DNA of 64,000 nt, from NCBI GenBank assembly GCA_937877625.1, contig CALFJG010000043.1:1-64000 (forward strand), written 5' to 3'. Below the pieces are notes generated by a model. The model was not told the origin of the DNA. It saw only the letters and a program-made list of their open reading frames with translations, and did not search any database. The DNA comes from an uncultured Prevotellaceae bacterium. GTDB taxonomy: Bacteria > Bacteroidota > Bacteroidia > Bacteroidales > Bacteroidaceae. The position numbers and the translations under genes are program-made. Shown one piece after another: positions 8,508 to 16,294 of this stretch. Position 1 is the first letter of the stretch, and the number at the start of each line of letters is the position of its first letter.

Positions 8508-8644
8508 GCTACGCGCTGCGACGCACGGCTGAAAACAGACCAATAGAATCGCTCTTTGACATACTGAGACAAGACGGATATAAGAATTCTAAGGGGCTTC
8601 TGCGATTATCTCGCGGAAAAGATGTAACTTTGAACCGTGAAATC
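8508..8644 (+). repeat. Direct repeat A, copy 1 (cassette 5' end with promoter)
   Basis: About 137 bp, matching 9740-9873 over nearly its whole length. Shared blocks are GCTACGCGCTGC, ATCGCTCTTTGACATACTGA (followed by GACAAGACGGATAT) and TCTGCGATTATCTCGCG. The final part holds a -7 box TAACTTTG. Just outside the copy, TTCAGCCG (8501-8508) can pair with CGGCTGAA (8526-8533). GCTCTTTGACA resembles a boxA antitermination sequence, which is a suggestion only. Confidence 0.85.
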
Positions 8645-8648
8645 AAAA

Positions 8649-8825
8649 ATGACGAAGAAGATGGAAGTAACGACTGCAAGAAAGCCCTCAAGAAAGAGAA
8701 AGAAACTCACCCCCGAGGAGAGAAAAGCCATCAATGCCGCAAAGCCGGCAGGTAACAAATACGTGGAAGCCGCCAGAAGACACCAAGGCGAAGTCTGGGT
8801 AAAAGACCCGATGCTGATGCTATGA
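8649..8825 (+). CDS. Antitoxin of a PIN-domain toxin module
   Basis: A 58-residue basic, lysine-rich protein (ATG chosen; a GTG 12 bp upstream is an alternative). The middle reads RKKLTPEERKAINAAKPAGN and the end KDPMLML. No DNA-binding fold was recognised. The stop overlaps the next start by four bases (ATGA), the normal coupling of antitoxin to toxin. Its place directly after repeat A and before a PIN gene makes it the cognate antitoxin by context. Such proteins normally bind the PIN nuclease with their C-terminus and repress the promoter. Confidence 0.7.
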   Translation: MTKKMEVTTARKPSRKRKKLTPEERKAINAAKPAGNKYVEAARRHQGEVWVKDPMLML

Positions 8826-9244
8826 GATACCTGCTCGACACCAACGCCTATATCTACTGGGCAACCGACCAAGACCTGCTCGATGTTGACGTGTACGACC
8901 TGCTCAACGAACCCGATGCCGTGCTGTGTATCAGTGCCGAGAGCGTACGCGAACTCATCGTGGCCTACAATGCCAAGGGATGGGGCAATAAGCGATGGAA
9001 GACGGCAGAGGACATGGTGAATGCCATTGAGCAGGACTACTACATCGAAATCCTGCCCATACAGAAAGAGGTGATGCAGACCTATTCGCGGCTGCGCATC
9101 AATACGGTGCAGAATCACAAAGACCCCAGCGACCACGTCATCATCGCACATGCCATGACACTCCACATCCCGCTCATCTCCAGCGACACGCGCTTCCCCT
9201 ACTATCGCAGACAAGGCCTCAACCTTATCATCAACGAAAAGTAG
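8822..9244 (+). CDS. PIN-domain toxin, VapC-like ribonuclease
   Basis: A 140-residue PIN-fold protein, the usual VapC length. The acidic metal-binding residues are in place: D6 in YLLDTNAYIYW, E44 in SAESVRELIVAYN, D101/D104 in KDPSDHVIIAHA and D122 in LISSDTRF. VapC toxins cut tRNA or rRNA and are held inactive by their antitoxin; the target of this one is unknown. The gene is intact, overlaps its antitoxin by four bases, and is followed 27 bp later by a strong terminator inside repeat B. Confidence 0.9.
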   Translation: MRYLLDTNAYIYWATDQDLLDVDVYDLLNEPDAVLCISAESVRELIVAYNAKGWGNKRWKTAEDMVNAIEQDYYIEILPIQKEVMQTYSRLRINTVQNHKDPSDHVIIAHAMTLHIPLISSDTRFPYYRRQGLNLIINEK

Positions 9245-9267
9245 TTTCCCATCCCCTCACAGAAAAA

Positions 9268-9384
9268 TATCCGCCGAGATTCTCTGGCCAAAGAGAGCCT
9301 CGGCGGTTTGCTTTTGTCCGTCTGTCTCATGTATTGTCAGAGGACGGAAACAACAAAAACAATAAAAGTAACAACAACAAAATT
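9268..9384 (+). repeat. Direct repeat B, copy 1 (cassette 3' end)
   Basis: About 117 bp, matching 10457-10581. It consists of the terminator hairpin, a second stem (GTCC-TCTG...CAGA-GGAC) and an A/C-rich leader ending ACAACAACAAAATT. Here the leader runs straight into the start codon of a surface-protein gene. In copy 2 the match stops just before the position of that ATG. Confidence 0.85.
9271..9306 (+). terminator. Terminator of the PIN module
   Basis: CCGCCGAG-TCTCT, loop ggccaa, AGAG-CCTCGGCGG followed by TTTGCTTTTG. The same hairpin recurs after the second module at 10460-10495. Confidence 0.85.
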
Positions 9385-9385
9385 T

Positions 9386-9778
9386 ATGAAAACAAGAATT
9401 TTATCTATTCTCGCCCTGCTCATAACAGCTGTGTCAGGAGCGCAAGCTACTGAGATTACATGGAATTCTAGTACAATTTCAAGCATAATGCTATTAGAGG
9501 TAGGTGAATGTTATTCCAACAGCGGCATCACCGTTACGATGACAGCGATGAATATGGGAGGCTTCTATGGAGACCAAATGATGTCTGGAGGAACAGCCAC
9601 CTTCGTATTCAGTTCTACCGTGGGCAACATCAAGGAAATCGTCATCACTGCTGAAAGAGTTGACTATTTCAATAATGACTGGAGCATTGGCAGTAATACA
9701 TTGACTTGGAGCGGAACGCCTGCCAGTTCAGTTACAATGGCTACGCGCTGCAACGCACGGCTGAAACCAGACCACTAA
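9386..9778 (+). pseudogene. Truncated secreted protein gene (N-terminus only)
   Basis: The ATG follows the repeat B leader and gives a clear signal peptide (MKTRILSILALLITAVSGAQ, then A). About 95 further residues follow (EITWNSSTISSIMLLEVGE onward), resembling the N-terminal domain of Bacteroidales surface proteins. Native sequence stops at about 9739, where repeat A copy 2 begins, and the frame then reads 12 foreign residues to a stop. The rest of the gene is absent, so this is a remnant cut by arrival of the second cassette or by recombination. Confidence 0.65.
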
Positions 9779-9873
9779 AATCGCTCTTTGACATACTGAG
9801 ACAAGACGGATATTTATGAGGGGTGATTCTGCGATTATCTCGCGAAAAAGTTGTAACATTGCACCCGTGAAAC
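9740..9873 (+). repeat. Direct repeat A, copy 2 (cassette 5' end with promoter)
   Basis: Second copy of the 8508-8644 repeat, with scattered substitutions and small indels. The -7 box is TAACATTG (9853-9860), within GCGAAAAAGTTGTAACATTGCA. It cuts off the surface-protein gene on its left and leads directly into the next antitoxin on its right. Confidence 0.85.
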
Positions 9874-9889
9874 GTAAAACGATACGATT

Positions 9890-10159
9890 ATGGAAGCAAC
9901 GAACACAACAATTATGCCGGGGCAACTGCTGGTTAGCATCAGCGACATGTCAATGATGAAGGACATCAAGAAAGCCATTAGTATGCTCAAGGGTGTGACC
10001 AAGGTTCAGAAGCAGAAGACAAAGCCCAGACTCTACGACCCCGAAACGGGCGACTACCTCAACGACGAGACGATGAAGGTCATCGAAGATGCGCACAAGG
10101 GCATCGGCGTGACGCACTACAACTCACTACAGGACTTTTATAAGGAGATGGGATTGTGA
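9890..10159 (+). CDS. Antitoxin of a RelE/YafQ-like module
   Basis: An 89-residue protein with an unusual N-terminal half (TNTTIMPGQLLVSISDMSMM, then a helical KDIKKAISMLKGV). The C-terminal half reads RLYDPETGDYLNDETMKVIE and likely wraps the toxin. It has no similarity to the antitoxin of the neighbouring PIN module, although both follow nearly the same promoter repeat. Its stop lies next to the toxin start. The role is assigned from position and partner; the DNA-binding fold was not identified. Confidence 0.7.
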   Translation: MEATNTTIMPGQLLVSISDMSMMKDIKKAISMLKGVTKVQKQKTKPRLYDPETGDYLNDETMKVIEDAHKGIGVTHYNSLQDFYKEMGL

Positions 10160-10161
10160 CT

Positions 10162-10449
10162 ATGGCATATCAAGTTATACTCTCCACTCGCTTCAAGAAA
10201 GAGTTCCGCCGCTGCATCAAGCGTGGGCTTAACATAAAACTTATTACAGACGCAATGGACTTGCTTGAAGCCACTGGCTCGCTGCCACAACATTACCGAC
10301 CACACAAACTGTCGGGCAACATGAACGGCATTTGGGAGTGCCACATCGAACCCGACTGGCTGATGATATGGGAGCAGAATGATACGCAGCTGACGCTCCT
10401 CTTCCTCAGAACTGGCACCCATTCAGACTTGTTGACTGCCCAACCTTAG
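10162..10449 (+). CDS. RelE/ParE-superfamily toxin, YafQ-like mRNA interferase
   Basis: A 95-residue toxin (ATG chosen; a GTG six bases upstream overlaps the antitoxin stop). YafQ-type toxins cut mRNA on the ribosome. The family pattern is present: YQVILSTRFKKEFRRCIKRG at the N-terminus, HYRPHKLSGNMNGIWECHI in the middle, PDWLMIWEQND on the core strand, and the C-terminal LLFLRTGTHSDL with the conserved His-Ser-Asp. The gene is intact and is followed by the repeat B terminator. Confidence 0.88.
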   Translation: MAYQVILSTRFKKEFRRCIKRGLNIKLITDAMDLLEATGSLPQHYRPHKLSGNMNGIWECHIEPDWLMIWEQNDTQLTLLFLRTGTHSDLLTAQP

Positions 10450-10456
10450 ACTTCAT

Positions 10457-10581
10457 TATCCGCCGAGATTCTCTGGCCAAAGAGAGCCTCGGCGGTTTTG
10501 TATGTCCGTCTGTCTCATGTATCGTCAGAGGACGAAAACAACGAAAACAACAAAGACAATAAAAGTAACAACAACAAAATT
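10457..10581 (+). repeat. Direct repeat B, copy 2 (cassette 3' end)
   Basis: Second copy of 9268-9384, with the same hairpin, the same second stem and a slightly longer A/C-rich leader. It ends at ACAACAAAATT, after which the sequence is unrelated to copy 1, so no surface gene follows it. Confidence 0.85.
10460..10495 (+). terminator. Terminator of the YafQ-like module
   Basis: The hairpin CCGCCGAG-TCTCT / AGAG-CCTCGGCGG is identical to the one after the PIN module and is followed by TTTTG. Confidence 0.85.
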
Positions 10582-10758
10582 CGGGTGCACGCGAGCCGCG
10601 TGCGCTCCCCGAAGAACAAATAATAATCGTGCATCAACATGGCGCGGTTTCAAGTTTCTTTGTAATTTTGCGTGTCGCTCGGCGCACACCCTCCAAAGAA
10701 TTATTCCTAAGAGACCTCCCCGCACCCGACATCCCCACCTTTTCCCACCTTAATCGTT
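10582..10758 (+). promoter_or_regulatory. Leader region of hpt with hairpin and -7 box
   Basis: A perfect 7-bp hairpin GCACGCG-agc-CGCGTGC lies at 10587-10603, and a -7 box TAATTTTG at 10663-10670. No clear -33 box is seen. The implied leader of hpt is about 80 nt. Confidence 0.5.
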
Positions 10759-11295
10759 ATGGAAACCGTCAGAATCCTTGATCGTCAGTTTCGTCTGTAC
10801 CTTAGCGAGAGCGAGATACAGAGCCGCATCCACACCATCGCCCAGCAGATGAGCAAAGAACTTGAAGGCAAGAACCCTCTCTTCGTAGCCGTGCTCAACG
10901 GTGCTTTCGTCTTCGCCGCCGACTTGCTCCGCGAGATGACCACGCCCACAGAAATCTCTTTCATAAAGATAGCCAGTTACCAGGGAACGACCTCCACCGG
11001 CAACGTCTCCGACATCATTGGCCTAAACGAAGACCTTAGCGGGCGCACCGTAGTTATTGTGGAAGACATCATCGACAGCGGCCTCTCTATGACACACCTC
11101 ATCAACAGCCTACGCCGCCTCAACCCCGCCGAGATAAAAATCTGCGCACTGCTTGTAAAGCCTGGCAATCTCAAAGTAGATCTTGACATCCCCTACTGTT
11201 GTTTCCGAATTCCCAACGACTTTATCGTGGGCTACGGCTTAGACTACGACCGCTACGGACGCGGATTGCGCGACATTTATGTAGTAGAAGAATAG
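10759..11295 (+). CDS. hpt: Hypoxanthine phosphoribosyltransferase
   Basis: A 178-residue purine-salvage enzyme that joins hypoxanthine (often also guanine) to PRPP to give IMP or GMP. The PRPP-binding loop VVIVEDIIDSGLSM is unmistakable. The flexible-loop region SYQGTTSTGNV and the C-terminal FIVGYGLDYDRYGRGLRDIY with its base-contacting segment are also present. It starts the hpt-adk-obg-pgeF run, 30 bp before adk. Pairing a salvage enzyme with adenylate kinase fits nucleotide supply. Confidence 0.95.
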   Translation: METVRILDRQFRLYLSESEIQSRIHTIAQQMSKELEGKNPLFVAVLNGAFVFAADLLREMTTPTEISFIKIASYQGTTSTGNVSDIIGLNEDLSGRTVVIVEDIIDSGLSMTHLINSLRRLNPAEIKICALLVKPGNLKVDLDIPYCCFRIPNDFIVGYGLDYDRYGRGLRDIYVVEE

Positions 11296-11325
11296 AAGAA
11301 TAAAAGAACAAACCATATAAATAGT

Positions 11326-11895
11326 ATGAAGAACATAGTCATCTTCGGCGCGCCAGGCTCCGGCAAAGGCACACAGAGCGACCTACTCGTGGCACACTAC
11401 GGCTTCGACCACATCAGCACGGGCGACGTGTTGCGCGCAGAGATAAAAAACAACACCGCACTCGGGCAAACCGCCAGGAGCTTTATCGACCGTGGGCAGC
11501 TCATCCCCGACGAATTGATGATTAACATACTCGCCGCCACCTACGATGCACTACCCAAAACCGCCGGTGTGATTTTTGACGGTTTCCCGCGTACCATTCC
11601 ACAGGCCGAGGCACTCAAAGAAATGCTTGCCCAACGCGACACCGCCGTACACGCGATGCTTGAGCTCGACGTCCCCGACGAGATGCTCATAGAGCGACTC
11701 ATCAACCGCGGCAAGACGAGCGGGCGCGCCGACGACAACGCCGAGACCATCGCCAAACGCCTCGAGGTGTACAACGCTCAGACACAGCCACTCATCGCCT
11801 GGTACGAGGCAGAAGGCCTGCGCCACGCCGTGAAAGGATACGGCGACCTGCAAGAAATAAACGCCGCACTGTGCAGCGTAATTGACGCACTATAA
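11326..11895 (+). CDS. adk: Adenylate kinase
   Basis: A 189-residue cytoplasmic enzyme interconverting AMP, ADP and ATP. The P-loop GAPGSGKGT (8-16) and the NMP-binding FDHISTGDVLRAEI follow, with DGFPRTIPQAE in the middle. It is the short form: the LID segment RGKTSGRADDN replaces the long zinc-carrying LID, as is usual in Bacteroidetes. A strongly structured intergenic region separates it from obg. Confidence 0.97.
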   Translation: MKNIVIFGAPGSGKGTQSDLLVAHYGFDHISTGDVLRAEIKNNTALGQTARSFIDRGQLIPDELMINILAATYDALPKTAGVIFDGFPRTIPQAEALKEMLAQRDTAVHAMLELDVPDEMLIERLINRGKTSGRADDNAETIAKRLEVYNAQTQPLIAWYEAEGLRHAVKGYGDLQEINAALCSVIDAL

Positions 11896-11915
11896 CCCAC
11901 AGCATACCCACCCAA

Positions 11916-11989
11916 GGCAAGCGACAAACGGGCAACGGCCTGGCTCATTCAACATTTGCCACACCACCACACCCCGTTAGTCGCTTGCC
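11916..11989 (+). promoter_or_regulatory. Long hairpin between adk and obg
   Basis: GGCAAGCGAC (11916-11925) pairs perfectly with GTCGCTTGCC (11980-11989), and inside it AACGGG pairs with CCCGTT (11973-11978). No T-tract follows, so it is not a standard terminator. It ends 34 bp before the obg ATG and could tune read-through, mRNA stability or Obg translation. Confidence 0.55.
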
Positions 11990-12023
11990 CTTATCATACC
12001 CCCCTCTCTCACCACACCTACAC

Positions 12024-13199
12024 ATGGCATCCACCAACTTTATTGACTACGTGAAGATAGTCTGTCGCTCGGGCAAAGGCGGGCGCGGCTCTATGCACCT
12101 ACATCGCGCCAAGTACCAGCCAAACGGCGGTCCCGACGGCGGCGATGGCGGACGCGGCGGAAACGTTTACCTCGTAGCCAATCGCAACTACTGGACACTG
12201 CTCCACCTGCGCTACGAACGCCATATCTTTGCCGGACACGGCGGTGCCGGCGGTAAGAACTGCGCCCACGGCAGCGATGGAGAAGACCGCTATATCCAAG
12301 TGCCGTGCGGCACCGTGGCCTACGATGCCGAGACAGGCAAATACCTCTGCGACGTGAAACGCGACGGCGACACCGTGATGCTACTCAAAGGCGGACGCGG
12401 CGGGCTGGGCAACTGGCAGTTCCGGTCGCCCACCAACCAAACGCCACGCTATGCACAGCCCGGCGAACCGATGCAGGAAAAAACCATCGTGCTGGAACTT
12501 AAGATGCTTGCCGATGTAGGCCTTGTGGGATTTCCCAACGCCGGAAAAAGCACACTGGTCGCCGCCGTCTCTGCCGCCCGCCCCAAAGTGGCCGACTATC
12601 CGTTCACCACACTTGAACCCTCGGTGGGTGTCGTAGCCTATCGCGACAACCGATCGTTTGTTATGGCCGACATACCAGGCATCATAGAAGGAGCAGCCGA
12701 GGGGCGAGGCCTCGGGCTACGCTTCCTGCGCCATATCGAACGCAACGCCGCACTGCTCTTTCTCGTACCTGCCGATAGCGACAACATTGCCGAGAGATAC
12801 CGCGTGCTGCTCGACGAACTCCAGAAATACAACCCCGCAATGCTTGAAAAGAAACGCATCCTGGCCATTAGCAAGAGCGACCTCATAGACAGCGAGTTAG
12901 AGGACTTACTTAGCGCGGAGTTGCCCACCGATGTACCCACGGTGTTTATTTCTGCTGTGAGCGGACAAGGCATCAACCGCCTCAAAGACTTACTTTGGGA
13001 ATGCCTCACGGCAGACGATAGCCCTCTTGGCCAAGAGCGCGCCGACGAGATGGCACATACCGACCGCGAGGTGAGCCGCTTTAGCAACGACTTCGCCGAT
13101 TGGGACGACGAGGAGCAACCCACCGACGACGAACAACAAGAAGAGAGCGACGAGGAAGAACTGGAGGAATACGACCTCGAAATGCTCGAAGACGAATGA
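12024..13199 (+). CDS. obg: Obg-family GTPase (ribosome assembly)
   Basis: A 391-residue essential GTPase acting on the 50S subunit and in stress signalling. The ATG chosen (MASTNFIDYVKIVCRSGKGG) matches the family start; a longer in-frame extension is not conserved in type. Residues 1-157 form the glycine-rich Obg fold (GGPDGGDGGRGGNVYL). The GTPase follows, with G1 GFPNAGKST, the G3 region DIPGIIEGAAEG and the NKxD-equivalent SKSD. The tail from about 345 is extremely acidic (DDEEQPTDDEQQEESDEEE), as in other Bacteroidetes Obg proteins. The stop overlaps the pgeF start by four bases. Confidence 0.96.
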   Translation: MASTNFIDYVKIVCRSGKGGRGSMHLHRAKYQPNGGPDGGDGGRGGNVYLVANRNYWTLLHLRYERHIFAGHGGAGGKNCAHGSDGEDRYIQVPCGTVAYDAETGKYLCDVKRDGDTVMLLKGGRGGLGNWQFRSPTNQTPRYAQPGEPMQEKTIVLELKMLADVGLVGFPNAGKSTLVAAVSAARPKVADYPFTTLEPSVGVVAYRDNRSFVMADIPGIIEGAAEGRGLGLRFLRHIERNAALLFLVPADSDNIAERYRVLLDELQKYNPAMLEKKRILAISKSDLIDSELEDLLSAELPTDVPTVFISAVSGQGINRLKDLLWECLTADDSPLGQERADEMAHTDREVSRFSNDFADWDDEEQPTDDEQQEESDEEELEEYDLEMLEDE

Positions 13200-13969
13200 C
13201 GCCGCGCGTGCCACCTTTTCTCTTTCCACTCACGCTGCACACCGATGTCGTTGCCTTCAGCACGCAGCGCGCTGGCGGCGTAAGCCGTGGCGAATACTCA
13301 TCGTTCAACGTGTGCCACTACAACGGCGACGACCCACACCACGTTGCCACCAATCGCGCAGCCCTTGCACAATACCTACAAATTCCGGCCGGACATATCC
13401 TGTTGCCCCGCCAAACCCACTCCACGACGGTGCGCATCGTAACGGGCGGAGAAACAGCCGAGCAGTTAGACGGTGTGGATGCCGTAGTAACCTCTACCGC
13501 CGGGCTTTGCATCGGTGTAAGTACCGCCGACTGCATACCCCTGCTGCTCTACGATGCACGGCAACACATAGCAGCAGCGGTGCATGCCGGCTGGCGCGGC
13601 ACACTCGGACGCATCGTGGCACACACCATAGAAACGATGCAGACACACTTCGGCACACAGCCCGCCGACCTCTACGCGGCAATAGGCCCCGGCATTAGCG
13701 GGGAAGCCTACGACGTGGGTGAGGAACTACCACAACAATTCGCCGAGGCCGGATTTCCTATAGAAGACATCGCCTATAAAACAAACAAACGCTGGCATCT
13801 TGACCTCCCCAAAGCCAACCGCTTGGAACTGCTGCGTCTGGGGCTCGCCGCCGACAAAGTATCCGACTGCAACATTTGTACCTATCAGCACAACGACCGA
13901 TTTTTCAGCGCACGTCGCCAAGGCATTCACTCCGGACGCATATATACCGCTATTTGTCGCCGACCGTAG
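13196..13969 (+). CDS. pgeF: Multi-copper polyphenol oxidase-family protein (YfiH/PgeF)
   Basis: A 257-residue member of the YfiH/LACC1 family. The E. coli protein edits wrongly built peptidoglycan precursors, and relatives act as purine nucleoside-cleaving enzymes. The start was chosen at the ATGA overlap with obg. The metal-site pattern is clear: the His in LLPRQTHSTTV, STADCIPLLLYD and AAVHAGWRGTLGRIV. The segment AAIGPGISGEAYDVGEE is also typical, and DCNICTYQHNDRFFSARR ends the domain. It is translationally coupled to obg and converges on the GH20 gene, leaving only about 11 bp between stops. Confidence 0.92.
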   Translation: MTPRVPPFLFPLTLHTDVVAFSTQRAGGVSRGEYSSFNVCHYNGDDPHHVATNRAALAQYLQIPAGHILLPRQTHSTTVRIVTGGETAEQLDGVDAVVTSTAGLCIGVSTADCIPLLLYDARQHIAAAVHAGWRGTLGRIVAHTIETMQTHFGTQPADLYAAIGPGISGEAYDVGEELPQQFAEAGFPIEDIAYKTNKRWHLDLPKANRLELLRLGLAADKVSDCNICTYQHNDRFFSARRQGIHSGRIYTAICRRP

Positions 13970-13980
13970 GCAGTTCGTTT

Positions 13981-16044
13981 CTATGGCAAATAGTTCAACA
14001 CGCTGAACTCGGTAATCGTACTCTTAAACTGTCCCGCACGTTGCAAAGGAAAAACAAGCGTACGTACGTGATACATCTTTGAGCCTTGGGAATAAACCTG
14101 CGGATACCAAATTTGCTCTCCGTCTAAATTGTCATTGTTCTGACCGCGTTGCGTGTTGCCGACCACCCGATAGCGATGCGCATCGTCGGCCACGAAGAGC
14201 GTTTCGCGCGTGAGTTCTTCCACCTTGTTGCCATCCACGCTAAGCACCACTTTGTCGGGCGTGCCATGAATGGTGAGACACACCTGCCTGTCGGCGGGCA
14301 GTCGGTAGTTGAACGTCTCAAGGTAGCCATCGCGCGCAAAGCCCAATTTCCCATCAATAGGGTCGGAAAGATAAAATGTGGCGTTTGGACTCTGGAAGAG
14401 TATAGTGCCTTTCTCCTCGGGCTTGACACTGACAGTGAACTGCACGGTATAGTCCCACCCTATCTCGCAGAGCGGCGTGCTGTCGTTGGGGTTTAGCACG
14501 GGCATATAGAGTACCTTCCGGCAGTCTTCGGCAGCTGGCACACCCGCCGTGCGCACACGCCCCAGTTCGTTCACGCCAGGAGCCTCACTCAGTTGCAGAC
14601 GCTGCGTGTTCCACACCGCATAAGGAATAGAAACTTCGCCACCGCTCCAACACTTCGCAGCAAGCGTCTGTAGCGCAGGCATCACGCGGTGGTGAATGTC
14701 CTTAACACTGATGCCATTCCCCGGATGGTCGTTCCACACCGCGAACATACCGCCCAGAATAGCCGAGTCGCCCTCAGCAAACACCTCGTTGCCGATGTGG
14801 GCAGGTGTCCAATTGTTATAAAGACGCTCGCTATTGAGATAATCGTAATAATAACCCGCTGCAGGCACGATGTACACGTCACCATCGGGGATGCTCACGA
14901 GTTTGTAGCCAAGGGCTTTCATATCGCTCGGCTTGGCGAAGCCGTTGTACCAACAATTCATCACCACACCATCGGCCTTGACAGGTGTCTGCCCCTTAGT
15001 ATGCGTCAAAGCTCCCCACACAACAGCCGTTTTTCCGTAGTGTTCCACCAGACGAATGTAGTGGTCGGTAAAGGCACGGAACTGCTCCACGACTTCTTGG
15101 TTGGCATTGCTGTATTCATCGGTGCCGATACAAACACGCGGTCCGACGAACACAGGATTTTCACCTTCAAGATACTCCTTAAAGAGATTGTCGAGGAAAC
15201 TATATACCTCGGCACTACCAAGGTCTAAATGGTCGCTACCATATTGCTTGCTGGCGAGCGAGGGACGATAATGCGTGAAAGCAAGACTATGGGCGGGTAC
15301 ATCTATTTCGGGAATAATCTCTACACCGCACGCAGCAGCCAGCGCAAATAGTTCGCGGAACTCCTGTTTCGTGTAACTGCCATCACGAGCCGTGAGGCCA
15401 GGATACGTGTCGCACTCAAGGCGGAAAGCAGACTGCGTGAGTTGCCAATCGTTGCCGAAATACTGCTTAAAACCATTGTCGTTTAGATGCACTTGCAGGA
15501 CATTCATTTTATAATATCCCATAATACGCACCAACTGTTTGAGATAATCCATCGGGATGTACTTGCGGCCACAATCAATCAAAAAGCCACGGTGCGCATA
15601 TTGGGGGCGGTCGGTAAGCAGTCCGCACGGCACGGTATGCCCCGCCGTTTGCTCCATCATTTGCAAGAGGGTGCGTGTACCCCAATAGAGACCGGTCTCG
15701 GTAGGAGCCACAATCTCGGCTCTTTCGCCAATGCGTAATTGATAGCCCTCATCGCCGAGCGAACGCATATCTTCAGTACGTATCACAACATCGCCGGGAC
15801 GCTCCTTCCCGGAGACTACTTCAAAAGCCAAGCCCAGCAACAAACGCGCATCAAGCGTGAGGCGGTGGGCCACCTGCTGTGCCGCCTTATCCTTCTTAGG
15901 ACAAACAATACGCCCCGTAGAGGCAAATACGCCCTCCGCAGCAGTCCAACCACTTACTTCGGGAATGGTGAACGGCTTCTCGCTCTGTGCCACAAGGTCG
16001 GCACACAAACAAATGGCGAACAACAGAAAAAGGATTTTTTTCAT
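13981..16044 (-). CDS. Glycoside hydrolase family 20 beta-N-acetylhexosaminidase
   Basis: A 687-residue exported enzyme that removes terminal GlcNAc or GalNAc from glycans, plausibly host mucin or glycoprotein chains. The signal peptide is MKKILFLLFAICLCADLVAQ. Residues 25-140 are the GH20b-type N-terminal domain. The TIM barrel follows (HRGFLIDCGRKYIPMDYLKQ, LQVHLNDN), with the catalytic Asp-Glu pair D309-E310 in VCIGTDEYSN. The last ~160 residues (FTVSVKPEEKGTILFQS onward) look like a LamG/concanavalin-type module that may bind sugar. It is three bases from the small gene upstream and probably shares its transcript. Confidence 0.93.
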   Translation of the reverse strand: MKKILFLLFAICLCADLVAQSEKPFTIPEVSGWTAAEGVFASTGRIVCPKKDKAAQQVAHRLTLDARLLLGLAFEVVSGKERPGDVVIRTEDMRSLGDEGYQLRIGERAEIVAPTETGLYWGTRTLLQMMEQTAGHTVPCGLLTDRPQYAHRGFLIDCGRKYIPMDYLKQLVRIMGYYKMNVLQVHLNDNGFKQYFGNDWQLTQSAFRLECDTYPGLTARDGSYTKQEFRELFALAAACGVEIIPEIDVPAHSLAFTHYRPSLASKQYGSDHLDLGSAEVYSFLDNLFKEYLEGENPVFVGPRVCIGTDEYSNANQEVVEQFRAFTDHYIRLVEHYGKTAVVWGALTHTKGQTPVKADGVVMNCWYNGFAKPSDMKALGYKLVSIPDGDVYIVPAAGYYYDYLNSERLYNNWTPAHIGNEVFAEGDSAILGGMFAVWNDHPGNGISVKDIHHRVMPALQTLAAKCWSGGEVSIPYAVWNTQRLQLSEAPGVNELGRVRTAGVPAAEDCRKVLYMPVLNPNDSTPLCEIGWDYTVQFTVSVKPEEKGTILFQSPNATFYLSDPIDGKLGFARDGYLETFNYRLPADRQVCLTIHGTPDKVVLSVDGNKVEELTRETLFVADDAHRYRVVGNTQRGQNNDNLDGEQIWYPQVYSQGSKMYHVRTLVFPLQRAGQFKSTITEFSVLNYLP

Positions 16045-16046
16045 AC

Positions 16047-16277
16047 TTACTTTGCGGTTTCTATTTGTGCTTTAAGGTCGAAAAGATACGCAATCTGGCG
16101 CGCAAACGTAGCGTTCTGCCCTTGCGAACGTGCTATATTTATGCAACGAGCCACAAACTTAGACACATCAACGATAGTCTCGCCTTTTGCCAGATGTGCC
16201 GTGGCAGGAAGATTGTCGGAGTGGGATTCAAACCAAGCAATGATTTGTTCTATTTCCTCGGAACGGTAAGAATTCAT
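16047..16277 (-). CDS. Small DUF6965-like protein
   Basis: A 76-residue cytoplasmic protein of unknown function. The pattern LPATAHLAKGETIVDVSKFV followed by a helical C-terminus is that of a small family common in Bacteroidetes that I recall as DUF6965; the family number is from memory. It lies 17 bp after clpX and 2 bp before the GH20 gene on the same strand, so it is part of that transcription unit. Nothing indicates a mechanism. Confidence 0.6.
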   Translation of the reverse strand: MNSYRSEEIEQIIAWFESHSDNLPATAHLAKGETIVDVSKFVARCINIARSQGQNATFARQIAYLFDLKAQIETAK

Positions 16278-16294
16278 CGCAAAAAAGATTCTTA

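Noticed and set aside
8501..8540. Integron attC-like site at the cassette end
   Set aside because: TTCAGCCG...CGGCTGAA pairs only outside copy 1 of repeat A, no integrase is present, and the core triplets of attC are not evident.
8486..8755. 89-residue protein starting at 8486
   Set aside because: It runs through repeat A and overlaps the real antitoxin in another frame.
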